Part shown: in pieces, positions 35,561 to 47,016 of the stretch
Numbering within the stretch: the first letter of the stretch is position 1
Layout of the letters: each line of letters begins with the position of its first letter
From: Nepenthes gracilis
Lineage: Eukaryota; Streptophyta; Magnoliopsida; Caryophyllales; Nepenthaceae
DNA: 64,000 nt
Reading direction: 5' to 3'
NCBI GenBank assembly: GCA_033239525.1
Contig: BSYO01000024.1
Span: 13,325,268-13,389,267 of the forward strand
Notes under the pieces: model-generated
What the model was told of the DNA's origin: nothing
Seen by the model: the letters and a program-made list of their open reading frames with translations, nothing else
The model's database searches: none
Program-made: the position numbers and the translations under genes

Positions 35561-38205
35561 TCAAATAACTCTAACCTCCACTTGTTTTAGCACACGATCG
35601 GTCGAGGAAGAAAAAACCAGCTGGCCTTTTAAGACTTTAGATTGGCTCGTAGTTCTGCTAATAGGCCCACTAGATTGATCACAAGCTCGCTTCCTGTTCT
35701 TGTCAAACGGCCTTGCAACTTCCGCCTTAATGAATAACATGTAAAGTGCACAGTCAAGTCATAATAAAATTTAAGAAGGCAACTACTCAGAAGCAAAGAT
35801 TAATAAAAATTAGAAAATTAAAAACCGAAGCAAAAGGCCAAATATAAGCGGGTAGCTGAAAAAGATGGGGTTTGGTTAGGAAAGAAATTAAAACCGCCTT
35901 TTTTCTATTGACAATGGTGAGAACCAGATCAAACTCTGAAGTCAACTGAATTCCATCTTACAAATAGAATATAGAGAGAGAATATATTGAAGACGAAGCT
36001 CACTAACCAGCTGAAGAATAGTACAGTTTGTCATATTGAAACAAATTAGGACATTAACTTGAGTTATAGGGACGAACTTACAGTTAACGACAGAGTGTGA
36101 GTCTTCAAACTCACGGCGCTTCACAGTCCGATTCTACTTAAATTTGGAGGCTATTTTAGAAGAAATCCAGCCCGTTTCCTAGAGATCATATATTGAGAGG
36201 AGAGATTCCCTGTCTTACAATTTAATATCTAATAGTTCTTCTAATGAGTATTGTTATAGCATTAGTGAAGTTGACAATTTTACACTGTATTTTATTAACT
36301 CATATAAGAACTGTCAAAGCATCAAGTGGAATGGGAAATAGTTAGGATGGCAAAGACCAGTCCAACTCAATCTATTAAACCTAACAAAATTAGTACTAAA
36401 ATAAAACTCTGGAGTATGGAATTTAAAAAAAAAAAAAAAGATTAAAAAAATAAACTATTCTTAATATTATAATATTTTCCCAACTACTCAGATTACCTGA
36501 AGCTTGAATAATGAACCACCATCTGCTCCTTCGACACTTTTATCATTCATTTGGTTAATTGCATTCTCCAAGTCCTACAAACAATTACTATTGATGTAAG
36601 ATATAGTTTGGGTGGGGTGTAAATCTGCCCACCCATTTTACAATGGGTTAATACAAAGAAATTCCAAGCAAAATAATAAACAAAGAGCATTAATGCCATT
36701 TTTCATTGTAAACAATTAAAAACATAATAAGAAACGATAGCTATAAACTTACCGTTTTTTTAGTTTGCATTGTACATAATTCTTCTTTAATCAAAGATCG
36801 CATATCAGAATATATATCAGCTTTCAGCCCGACAAGCAATTTAGAACGAATCTCGACTTCTTTTTGATTTAGCAGATCTGCTAACCGTCGTTGTACTTGA
36901 CCTCAAATCGAGCATTAATGTCATTTTCTAGGCATATTGGCATCTTACTACAACTTTCTAAATAATTATTGTCATTTCTACTTGGTCGAGGACCTTCTCC
37001 CATCCCTCTTATGTATGTAGACTTACATCCAAGAACAATTGAAAAAGCATCCTCTCGCCATCAAGTTATCAAGACCATTTTGTTCAACTTTGAGTCTCGT
37101 GTAATTCTAATGACTTTCCGATATGCATATTCCGACTCATTATCAACCAAATTTCCATCTTTTCGTTTCTTTTCTTTTACAAACAATTTCAAGTATTCGG
37201 TAGGCTCGATCGATTCTTCACGATGTGAACGTTGGTGGTAACCCATTTGTTTGTAAATTTTCAAGTGTAAGCAAATAACAAAAAGATGTCATATATTAAA
37301 GATGGCTATTACCATCTCATGCAAAGTACGTGCAATAGATTTTGTGCCAACGCAGCTCATCATTCTCTGTTTACTTCTATTCTTTGAATTATTTTCACTC
37401 ATATGCTGCATTTGAAACAATAAATAACATTAGTCATCTGAGTACATATATGTGTGTGTCTAGGAACCAGCACAAAGCATTTGTATTTATTAAGTAGTGT
37501 TATTAAATAAAGAATGATATACTTACTCGAAACTTTTGACTTCCCCAATATTCTAGAACCAACCATTTCCATTGCTCAATATCTACATTAGGAGGGCAGT
37601 TTTCAATCCGCTCCTTATCAGTTCTATATTTTTTGTAGTAGTCTCTTCGCAAACCAAAACGCCAAGTACGGAATCTTTTCATTAATTCTTTCTCAATTGC
37701 CATATTTACATGATTTTCATTTGGCAATACGTATTGTTCCTACAACAATCAAGCAATGGCAATATGTTATGTATACCAAATAATACAAAAAAAAAAAAAT
37801 ACAACCAAATATATTAATATATCATTATATATATATATTAAATTTACCTTCACTTTTTGCATCAATTTCATCTTGATATGAGCATCCATTTGCTTCCAAT
37901 TATCAACATTAACAGGGCAATATTGTTTAACAAGATAGCTCATTTCTGTGATAAATTGTTGTGCATTTTCTCCAACAATACGGCATAGAGATGATGGTAG
38001 ATCAATCTTTACTGGTGCAGGATTATCATCTCTCTTGCTTTTCCATTTAACACAACGTGTTCTTCCACGTATTGGTTGAACTGTTAAAAAAAACACAATA
38101 TATATAAATCATTAAATATCAAATATATTTATACCAAGGTTTTTCGTTTATGCCTCGATCTGTTTGTTCTTCAACCATTTCTTGAATTTGATATTCATTA
38201 TCCAT
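35561..38205 (-). CDS. CACTA second ORF, Ptta/En-Spm-type transposase protein
   Basis: Likely the TNPA-like or accessory DNA-binding protein of the element. Reading down, 38080-37850 carries QPIRGRTRCVKWKSK and ENAQQFITE, and 37727-37535 carries RTWRFGLRRDYYKKY and EQWKWLVLEYWGS. Together these resemble plant transposase domain PF03004. Further exon-like pieces follow: about 37264-37065 (SHREESIEPTEYLKLF), 36905-36765 (RRLADLLNQKEVEIRSKL, amphipathic, coiled-coil-like), 36575-36500 and 35730-35561 (stop at 35561). A start at 38205 (MDNEYQIQEM) is plausible, but its splice phase to the next exon did not fit cleanly, so exon 1 is uncertain. Exon joins are approximate. No internal stop was noticed within the exons. 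Confidence 0.6.
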
Positions 38206-38701
38206 TGAAGCTACAAATCACACTAAATCACACTTCACGGATCTCCTCAGCTTGCAAAAAGCACACAATGGATGCAAATGGGTTGTCAAGAGTTTTCAAT
38301 GTCAACACAATTTACAATTTTACCAACAGAGAAGTGTAGACATGTTAAAATTAATATGGGCATACAAGAGATGATAAAATAAACAAGAAGCAAGCAGAAT
38401 ATATAAATAAGCATCTGCTTATTTCTTCTCTACGACAACTATAAAAGAATAAATGCAGAAGATAACTTCTGCAGAAGATATTCATTATCCAAAAAGAAAA
38501 ATTGCTATGCAGGGTATGGGAGATCCAAAAACGATAAATCCAGTATCTTAGACAGCCTGAAATTGGAAGCACCAGTAAGCACCTTCTACAACCTGTTAAC
38601 ATATAGTCAATTGAATAGTTATTAACCAACATTATAATAAAAAAAAATAAAATAACAGCACATAATAAATACATACCTTACATAATTATAATCTTGAACA
38701 A
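38206..38701. other. Non-coding gap between the two CACTA genes
   Basis: About 500 bp between the stop of the TNP2-type gene and the start of the downstream gene. The frame at 38351-38674 is AT-rich without similarity to the family. It may hold the terminator of one gene and the promoter of the next, but no motif stands out. Confidence 0.4.
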
Positions 38702-41700
38702 TCACCACATCAATGACTCATCTTCTTCACTACTAGACTTGTACACATCTTTAGACCCACCAGCATAATTCATATCTACAATCTCTGGTTCAATATCAGT
38801 TCTAACTAAAGGCACCGACATATCACTCAACTCTACTACATAATCCAAATTTGTTTCTAATGTTGGCTCATTACTATCCACATATGTTTCGTAGAGATCA
38901 TCCATCTCTTCACCAACAGGAATATTATAAAAGTTACGTGGCATTGACCTAACAACAACTCGCCAATTCACATCTGTATGGTCTATCACGTAATAAACTT
39001 GTTCAACTTGGCATGCTAAAACATAAGGCTCATCAGTTTGTAAAAATCGAGTGATATTTATTGTTGTTAGCCCATTTGGTTCCTTCTTAATACCTTTTTT
39101 ATATCATATATGTCATACCAATCACAACGAAAAAGCACTATCGTGTTTCCACCATTATACTCTAATTCAATAATCTCTCTTAATACTCCAAAGTAGTCCA
39201 TTTCCCCACTATGTAAATCACCCTTCACCACCACTCCACTATTCTGTGTTTTACGCTTTCTTGCTCGACTTTCTGTGTAAAATCGGTATCCATTGACCAC
39301 ATATGATGAATAACAAGTCACTCTTCTAATTGGAGCCTGTGCCAAATATAAAAGATATTTGCTTGCTCTTTCATCCCCTTTGTTCATCAATTCTGTAATC
39401 TATTGAACACAACAAGCATTAAAAGGTATTAATAAGATTAACATTTAGTAAGTATTAAAAAATCGTATCAAACCATACATAATGCATAAACATTTATTTA
39501 CTCTGTATTCAAACCACTCTAACAAATCAACATTCCGATCTTGATTGATATTTTCATACTCCCTATTCATCATCAAATATTGAAGTTCTTTATATTAATA
39601 GGTAGTGGATTGAAACACATATATACCACACTCATAATATTACTATGTACCATAATAATAAAGTATCTTACTCTATAAAAGGCTGCACTTCCTTACAATT
39701 TTTCAAGATATATAGTTGAGCTCTATTCCAATCTTGAAAACTCAACTCTTTAATACTTTTTTTGCCCAATGGTCTTCCAAATTTAGAAAACACAAATAAC
39801 CCCACATGTACTTCACTGTCGTCAAAATTTCTTTCTTTACGATTGAATCTTGTTTCTGCCCTACCCAAATATCTAGAGCAAAATACAAGACATTCTTCTA
39901 CTATATGACATTCAGCTATAGAGCCTTCTGGGCGAGCTTTATTACGTACATATGATTTTAACTTACGCATATACCTGTAAACAAGACTTTATTAGTTCAA
40001 ATATTATAATCATTATATTCAAAATACACATGCTATAAATTTTAGGAATATCTCACCTTTCAAAAGGATACATCCACCGATATTGAACTGGTCCTGCAAC
40101 TTTTGCCTCACTTGCCAAATGAATAAGTAAGTGCAACATGATATCAAAAAAAGATGGGGGAAAGATACGTTCCATTTTACAAAGGGTCAAAATAATATTT
40201 CGTTCTAATTTTTCCAATGCATCCACTCGTAATGTTTTTCCACATAACTGCTTAAAGAACACACCTAATTCAGCTAATGGCTCGTATACTTCTGTAGGTA
40301 AGATACCACGAAATGCCGGTGCAATCAAGTCTTGCATAAATACATGATAATCATGACTTTTCATCCCTAAAACTTTACCATCAACATAATTTATACATCG
40401 AGATATATTGGAAGAGTAACCATCTGGAACTTTCAGATTTGCAAGAAACTTACAAACAACCCTTTTTTCTTTCAATGTCAACGAATAGGCAGCTTTAGGA
40501 ATTAAATATTTATCTCCAAGTTCAATAGGATGCAAGTCCTTTCGAATTCCCATATTCCTCAAATCCAGACGAGAATTTAAATTATCCTTTGTCTTCCCAT
40601 CAATGCCTAATACCGTACCTATGATACTTTCACAGACATTCTTTTCAATATGCATAACATCTAAATTATGACGAACCAAAACTTTGCTCCAATAAGGCAA
40701 CTTAAAAAAAATACTTTTTTTTTTTTCAATTATACTTGAGAGTATGTTCAAGTTGTTTTCGCTTGGTACCGGCCTTCCCAAATATCACATTGTCACATCC
40801 ACTAAGTTGATCAAGGACATCATCCCTCGAAAATAGCTTGGGAGCATGTCGCATTTCTATAGTGCCGTCAAATGATTTTTTGTCAAATCTCCATTTATGA
40901 TTGGCATCTAAGAATCTACGATGACACATATAACACAATTTATGACCATGTGACAATCTATAAGAGGAAGTGTCAACATTGCAATTAGGACAAGCCAATT
41001 TTCCTTTCGTACTCCAACCTGATAAATTTGCGTAAGTTGGAAAATCATTGATAGTCCACAATAATGATGCATGTAATTTAAAATTGTTTGAACTAAAGGC
41101 GTCGTAGGTTTCAACTCCAGCATACCATAATTCCATAAGCTCATCTATTAATGGTTCCAAGAATACATCAATATCATTTCCAAGAGCTTTTGGACCAGGA
41201 ATTAATAATGACAATATAAAGTATTCACTTTTCATGCATATCCATGGTGGGAGATTATATGGAACTAATATCACTGGCCATATGCTGTAAGATGTGCTTA
41301 AGTTGCCAAAAGGATTAAATCCATCAGAAGCTAAACCAAGCCTCACATTTCGGGAATCTAGTGCAAAGTTTGGGTACATTTCGTCAAAAGATTTCCAAGC
41401 TTTTGAGTCGGTTTGGATGTCTCAAGACTCCATCATCAGGGCGTTTCTCCTTATGCCATCGCATATGAGATGCTAGTTTTGAAGACATGTAAAACCTTTG
41501 AAGTCTAGGTATTAGTGGAAAATGACGAAGAATTTTATGCGGAACTTTTTTTCCTTCATCATTATCAATTTTCCACCTCGAGCACCCACAAATCGGACAG
41601 TTTTGATATTTTTCATATACATTTCGATAAAGGATACAATCATTCTTGCAAACATCAATCTTAACATAATCCAATCCTAAATCTCTTGTATACTTCTTTG

Positions 41701-42326
41701 CTTCATAAGAGTTACTTGGAAAATTACTATCATGAAAGAATACTGATTTCAATAAATTCAGTAGCATTGAGAAAGATTTATCACTCCAACCATTAATGCA
41801 CTTCAAATGGAGAAGATGTAAAATAAATTCCAATTTAGTGAAACGATCACAACCCGAAAATAATTCTTGTTCAGCATCTTTCATAAGTCTATAAAAATTT
41901 TCGGGCACTGCATCATTTTGATCAGTTTCATCACCTAAATGGTCGACATCCTTACTGAAATCTACATTTCTAACATTTGTGGCATCATGGATCAAAGAAA
42001 TAGTATCATCATATTCGAAATCATTATCTCCGCTTTCTTTCCCATCATCATCATGTTCTTCATCACTGGTAGAGTCATTTTCTTCTTCTCCATGAAAAAT
42101 CCATTGTTTGTAATCCCTTAATATTCCATATATGAATAAGTGGTTGAAGATTAGTTCCCTATCTTGAAAAAAAAAGATTGTTACAATTATTGCATGGACA
42201 ACGTATCTTATCCCCATTTCCAACTTTTGAAAATGCAAAATCAAGAAATTCGATAACTCCTTTTCTATAATTTGGCTTTAAATACATCACCCGATGGATC
42301 TTATAATTTATCCAACTCTTATCCAT
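38702..42326 (-). pseudogene. CACTA TNP2-type transposase, several frame breaks
   Basis: Catalytic transposase gene of the element. Domains in order: Transposase-associated N-terminus with CPCNNCNN (42326-42090), then an acidic stretch. Transposase_21 follows (RNVRLGLASDGFNPFG at about 41350, LACPNCN, VRHNLDVMHIEKNVCESIIG at about 40670). Next are a DUF4218-like part (FFDIMLHLLIHLASEAK, GPVQYRWMYPFER; intron 40056-39975; SYVRNKARPEGSIAE), a small exon near 39578-39504, a DUF4216-like part (39395-39100) and an acidic C-terminus. One-base frame changes occur near 42170 (T-run), 41412, 40728 (A-run) and 39097 (T-run). Three of four lie in homopolymers, so assembly error is a real alternative to true decay. 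If real, no full-length transposase is made. Confidence 0.8.
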
Positions 42327-45300
42327 CCTAAAATGTAAACAAGAAAAAAGTTAATATTAATGAATCAATTATAGGTAATGCGTTGATGTGTGTGTATCAT
42401 ACCCAGCAATTTTGGCAACGACCGGATCAGAATACAATGGGTTATAATCACCAAACAGTTGGCGTGTGCCTACATAACAACAATGAAGATTTATTAGTAT
42501 CCTTGGTAAATAAAATACCCTATTTTGTTCAAACTTGGTCGCATTTCGAATTACTACAACCATAATCCACAATCTACGTAAGCAAGATAATAAAGAGGCC
42601 AGATTCTAAATTTGGGGACACAAATTTAAGGTAGTAATGAACACAAAAAATGTGTATCTAATTGGATTATCTAGCATTTTATATGGTTGATCCATACTCG
42701 GTTGAGCCCTGCACTTTAACTGTAAACATCATTTTGAACTCTTCACCCCCAAACAAATCTGGGAAATTGATTTCAACTAGCAAAATAAGAAATAACTATA
42801 ATAATGAAGACAAACTTATACTCGCTTGCTATAGATAAGCATATCAGACCAAAAGAATATAGAAGCCTGAGCATATGACAATGCTACGGATCTTGCAAAA
42901 CATCTCTTTGCAGAGCATATAAGAATTCAAACTACTATTATCACCAGTTTCCTTAGTCTGTTGGTTCCCTTGCATAGACCTAAAGTATGAAGTGGGGCTG
43001 TTATTAAGATATTAGAAAATTATACTTAAAAGAAAATGACAAAAAACCTTTCTTTAGTGTGATTTAAAATGAATAGGTAATCCTTGAATTTTGATGCATT
43101 TTTTCTGTACTTACTGGTTGCTTGTAGATATACATAAGTAGATAGAAGCCTTGCCCGTTGGAACAAAGTGATTATGTTGTTTTCTGTTTCTATGGTAGCA
43201 AGTCTAACACACACACACGTCTATATATTTGCTATGCATTGTGTGGCGGATATGTGCTCCCAGTTTCTGCAGCACAAGCATCTCTGTGGTATTTGAAAAA
43301 TTTTTATTTTGCTTTGGATAATGAAAAATTTTCATTATGTGGGGAATGCTGATTTTTTATGATATTTGAAAGTTATTTAGAATTATACGAAATCAGTATA
43401 CGTCTCCATTGCGAACTAATTTAGTGCACGCTTTAGAACAATTATCTTAATAATTGATAATTGACAATATTATGAAGTAACATAATGCAGAGTATGTTGT
43501 ATGGCTTCTTTGGACAAGGCCATAGAGATGCTATCCCCATCACAGCGCATCACATTTCAGCTTAACCATCGTATCACCAATGATGTAAGGCTGGGAAACA
43601 GCTGCTCCCAAACTGGGAAGCATCATCTATCTGTACTTGGAGAGTGGATATGGGTAATGCATTCTTGTATTTTGATGTTTTCATTTTTTTTTTTTTTGTT
43701 CAAAAAGGAAAAATTTTATTTTATAGTTCAGAAGCTGAGAAGTCTTATCTTTATCTGTTAATTGAAAAAATAGAGATATTTGAATATATTTTTAGAATTT
43801 TCTTTTTTTTTTTCCAAATTGAGTAAAACTTTCTTGAATACACCGAATAGACCCTAAATTTCTTCCCTTTTAAGTCCCGGAGATAGGAAGGGTTTGAAGA
43901 AAGCAGATGCAGTGACGGGCCATAGAAAAGGAAGGTGATGGTGGGCAAGACGGACCCCAACGGTCATTTATTTTACTTGAACGACCACAGAGTGGGATTG
44001 GTATTGCAGACTGGTTTTTCGAATGAAAACTGGTTTATGCCAAAATATTAACTCTCATTGTGTTGTTACTGGTGAATAGAGATAAAAACAAGTCCATTAG
44101 ACAGGCAAATTTGAAACAAGCCTTAGCTAATCCTATGAGAGTTAAGCAGAAAAATAGTAAATAAAAAAATAAAGTGCTTAAAGGGTAAAAATCAAGTGCA
44201 AAAGGATCAACAGTCTTGTGAGTAGTGTTTTAACTAATCATACAATATCGAAGGCAAAGAGTAATTGGAACAGTAGAGGTTCATAGCTAACGGTGAACAG
44301 GATCTTGAAGAAAACTGCAGTGAAATAAGAAATATAAAAGAGAGAAGGGTGGGTTTCCCCAAATTAACATTTCAGGTCCTTTTTGCATACCCAAGTGTTT
44401 AACAAATCAAGATGAAAACACTTACAATTCAAATCTACTTTTTACCTTATCAACTAAAACATTAACACTGCTGCTGCTGCTTTAGTACAACAAACTAGTT
44501 ATTGTAGCTAGTAATTGATGCCTAAACAACAGAATTAACTACTCGGCTAATAACCATTTGTCAATGTAACAGTAACAGATATAGATTAAAGTTTCATTAA
44601 TAGGTTTTCATATACATGATACTGTGCACTAAATATCCAGATGACAAAACTAGCACATCAAAATGAATTAGATCCAACTGCATCTCTTTAGCAACAAAAC
44701 CACTGAAAGGACACCAAAGACAGTACAGAAAATAAGGAGCTTAAATACCAACTAGCATATAACCATCAACAAAACACCCAGAATCTGTTTCCAAACTAAA
44801 AAATGGTCACAGCCAAAAGAAAAATGAATGTCATCAAACTACTAAGTTTGGATTTCAGATCATAGTTGTTTTGGAGTACGAAGAAATCATTTATCGGTTG
44901 GAGTATTCAGTTTCAGCCTGATATCTATGCCTAGTCCTGCTAACACTTCGATAGAAAGAGCTTTGTATCTACGCTAATTGTAATAATTTTACTTAGCCCA
45001 CTTTACTACTTTGTCATTCTGGTCATACATGGATCCAGCTAAAGGAAATGCCGCTGTATTTCCCGGAACAAAATTTTGTTGCTTTGAAGTGGATTATGGT
45101 GTCTCAGTAATTTCTTTTTGTCTTAGTTGTTCATTCTCATTATGCAACTGGTGATGACTCGCACATACTCCATTGCTAGTTTTAAACCAAGCTGTCCTGA
45201 TCAAGGAAGAAATCAGGATGACATCGCACATACTCCATCGCACATACAGGAGTGTTCCTACTGACTTAGCAATTACAATAGGATGTTCTGTCACATTTCT

Positions 45301-45900
45301 CTGTTCCATGAAATTTTTGTTATTGAGTCTATAAACAATGTGTGGTAAAAAAAATCATACTAAAAAATGAATGAAGAAGAACAATAATTATGAGCCACGA
45401 TGACATCACATATATGTTTAATGTGCACTGAAATATTTATTAGTTGATTATGCTTCCAATGCGGCATTTGAGACACTATTCGAGATGGAACATGTGCTAA
45501 TTAATACTGGAATACATTGAAAACACTCTCATCAACATAAATTCTCAAATAGAGAATTCGAGATGCAATAATGACGCAACAGATGTAAAATAAGTGAAAA
45601 ATATACGGCGACTCCGATTTAGACTTCACTTATGGATTTTCTTTAACTAGAAGCTTGAAGAACATATTCGAAATAAGATAGCAGAAAAAATGAAAGAAAA
45701 TCAGTTGAACAGAAGATGATGATAATGATGACAAATAAGTGAAAAATATCAATCTCTATCAGATCTATTAAATTGAAGAGATTGCTTACGACGATTCTGA
45801 CGATGAACACCGACAACTCCAAATAGTGTCGATGGACAACGCGATCGATATAACAGCCCACGGCAACAATGATAGCTAGCTTTCTCGGGCGGCGGCAACG
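42327..45900. other. 5' portion of the CACTA element, no recognised gene
   Basis: Lies between the element promoter and the TNP2 start, so it may be leader and intron or extra cargo. On the minus strand an exon-like piece at about 42465-42369 (TRQLFGDYNPLYSDPVVAKI) follows an AG acceptor, and a frame at 45309-45094 contains HNENEQLRQKE. On the plus strand a possible exon lies at 43498-43584. I recognise none of these. The rest is AT-rich. Confidence 0.4.
43498..43584 (+). other. Possible captured exon, opposite to the element genes
   Basis: On the plus strand an AG acceptor (taatgcag at about 43489) leads into an open frame, MASLDKAIEMLSPSQRITFQ and eight more residues. It ends at a GTAAGG donor (43585). 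Its base composition is higher in GC than its surroundings. I do not recognise the protein. CACTA elements are known to pick up host exons, but this could also be chance. Confidence 0.25.
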
Positions 45901-46030
45901 GCTATAGAAGTACCGACAACTGCTGGATGGCGACGCTCAGCAAAATGAAGGGCAGAAGAGGAAGAGAGGAAGAGAGGAAGAGACTGATGCTTAGCCAAAT
46001 GAAGAGAAGCTTCAATAGAGAATACGAGGG

Positions 46031-46036
46031 TTTATA
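46031..46036 (-). promoter_or_regulatory. Likely TATA box of the CACTA transcripts
   Basis: TATAAA on the minus strand, about 475 bp inside the 5' end. A CT-rich leader (45925-46015, repeats of ctcttcctct) follows downstream, typical of plant 5' leaders. The orientation agrees with both element genes. Confidence 0.5.
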
Positions 46037-46050
46037 TGCCTCCTTTGCCT

Positions 46051-46093
46051 GCGGCCGTTGGATGACTTTTCATCCAAGTCATCCAACGGCTGC
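46051..46093. repeat. 18-bp-arm hairpin upstream of the CACTA TATA box
   Basis: Arms 46051-46068 and 46076-46093 pair with a single mismatch around a 7-base loop. The core is gccgttggatgactt and its reverse complement. The same core word, ccgttggat/atccaacgg, forms a shorter hairpin at 11497-11518. It may be a paired protein-binding site in the element promoter (inference). Confidence 0.75.
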
Positions 46094-46397
46094 ATGTTAC
46101 TTTTTTTTTAATTAAAAAAATAAATTCCACGTGTCTAACGGCAATTGGTGGACTCTAACAGAGAATTAAAACGGGCAGATTCATTTTTAATTTCGAAATA
46201 TTTATTTAATAAATTTTTATAATATTTAAATTTTTAAAATAATAATTAGATAAGTAAATTATAACTTTTTTCTAATATTTTTAAGTATTAGGATATATTT
46301 TTTATAATTAATAATAATATATTTTTATCACTCTTATTTTTATTACTTAGTGTTAATTATTTTATTATCCATAAATTATTATTTATCTAATTTTAAA

Positions 46398-46505
46398 CTT
46401 TTAGTGACAAAATAATATTTTTGTCACTAAATTATAAATATTGATTACTATTAGTAACAAAAATATATTTGTCATTAATTTTTTGTCACTAAATATCAAT
46501 TTTGT
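46398..46505. repeat. CACTA subterminal repeats, 5' side
   Basis: A shorter, more degenerate cluster than on the other side, with tttagtgacaaa, tttgtcactaaa and a few variants such as agtaacaaaa. It is separated from the promoter by about 300 bp of AT-rich DNA. Confidence 0.75.
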
Positions 46506-46512
46506 TGTAGTG

Positions 46513-46515
46513 CGA
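46513..46515. repeat. CGA target-site duplication, right
   Basis: The second copy of the 3-bp duplication, continuing into cgttggagtggtttgcag, which is the 3' flank of the GT90 unit as seen near 28618. Confidence 0.9.
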
Positions 46516-47016
46516 CGTTGGAGTGGTTTGCAGTTGATGAGTTCTTTGGCCTCCTCCCAACACTTCTTACATTCCCATAGTCTTCATCATGTTCTCATAA
46601 TTGACAATGCATGGCTGGAAAAGGAAAACAAGATGCAAGTGAAGAAATTTACAGATTACAAGTCTTTGGTGCTCAATCAAGTGCTAATATAACAAAAAAA
46701 AGAGTACATTATCTTTGCAACGTGTTTTTGATTTGCTTCTCATTTATTTTTATCAAGAACATAGCAACCAAGTGTGTAATTTTTTGTCGATACCTCTTCG
46801 AATACCTTCATTTTTCTCTATATATCCTCCAGACTACACAAACTATTTTCCAAATTGCTCTACCTTAACCTCTAACTTCACTCGATAACTATAAAAATAT
46901 TTGATTTCTTTCTATTTGATTGTCACAGTTGAAACTGACAATCGATTTACTTTCTTTTTAGAATTAAATCGACCACCCAAAAAAAAAAAACAAAAGTCAA
47001 GAAGGTGAGTTTATCC
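46516..47016. other. 3' flank of copy D
   Basis: Close relative of 28618-29118 (3' flank of copy C), including gagttctttggcctcctccc and ttgatttacttt. No gene. A one-base change relative to C gives acaatgcatgg, as in flank A. Confidence 0.65.

Larger units (their letters stand above)
34281..46512 (-). mobile_element. CACTA (En/Spm) DNA transposon, 12.2 kb
   Basis: Termini are CACTACAACA (34281) and tgttgtagtg (46512), perfect inverted CACTA ends with a 3-bp CGA target duplication. Subterminal regions carry many copies of TTTAGTGACAAA in both orientations. Inside are a TNP2-type transposase gene (42326-38702) and a second Ptta/En-Spm-type gene (about 38205-35561), both on the minus strand, so the 5' end is at 46512. 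It sits between the C spacer and the 3' flank of copy D. Terminal repeats and TSD are clean, which suggests a fairly young insertion, yet the transposase frame is interrupted. Confidence 0.93.
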
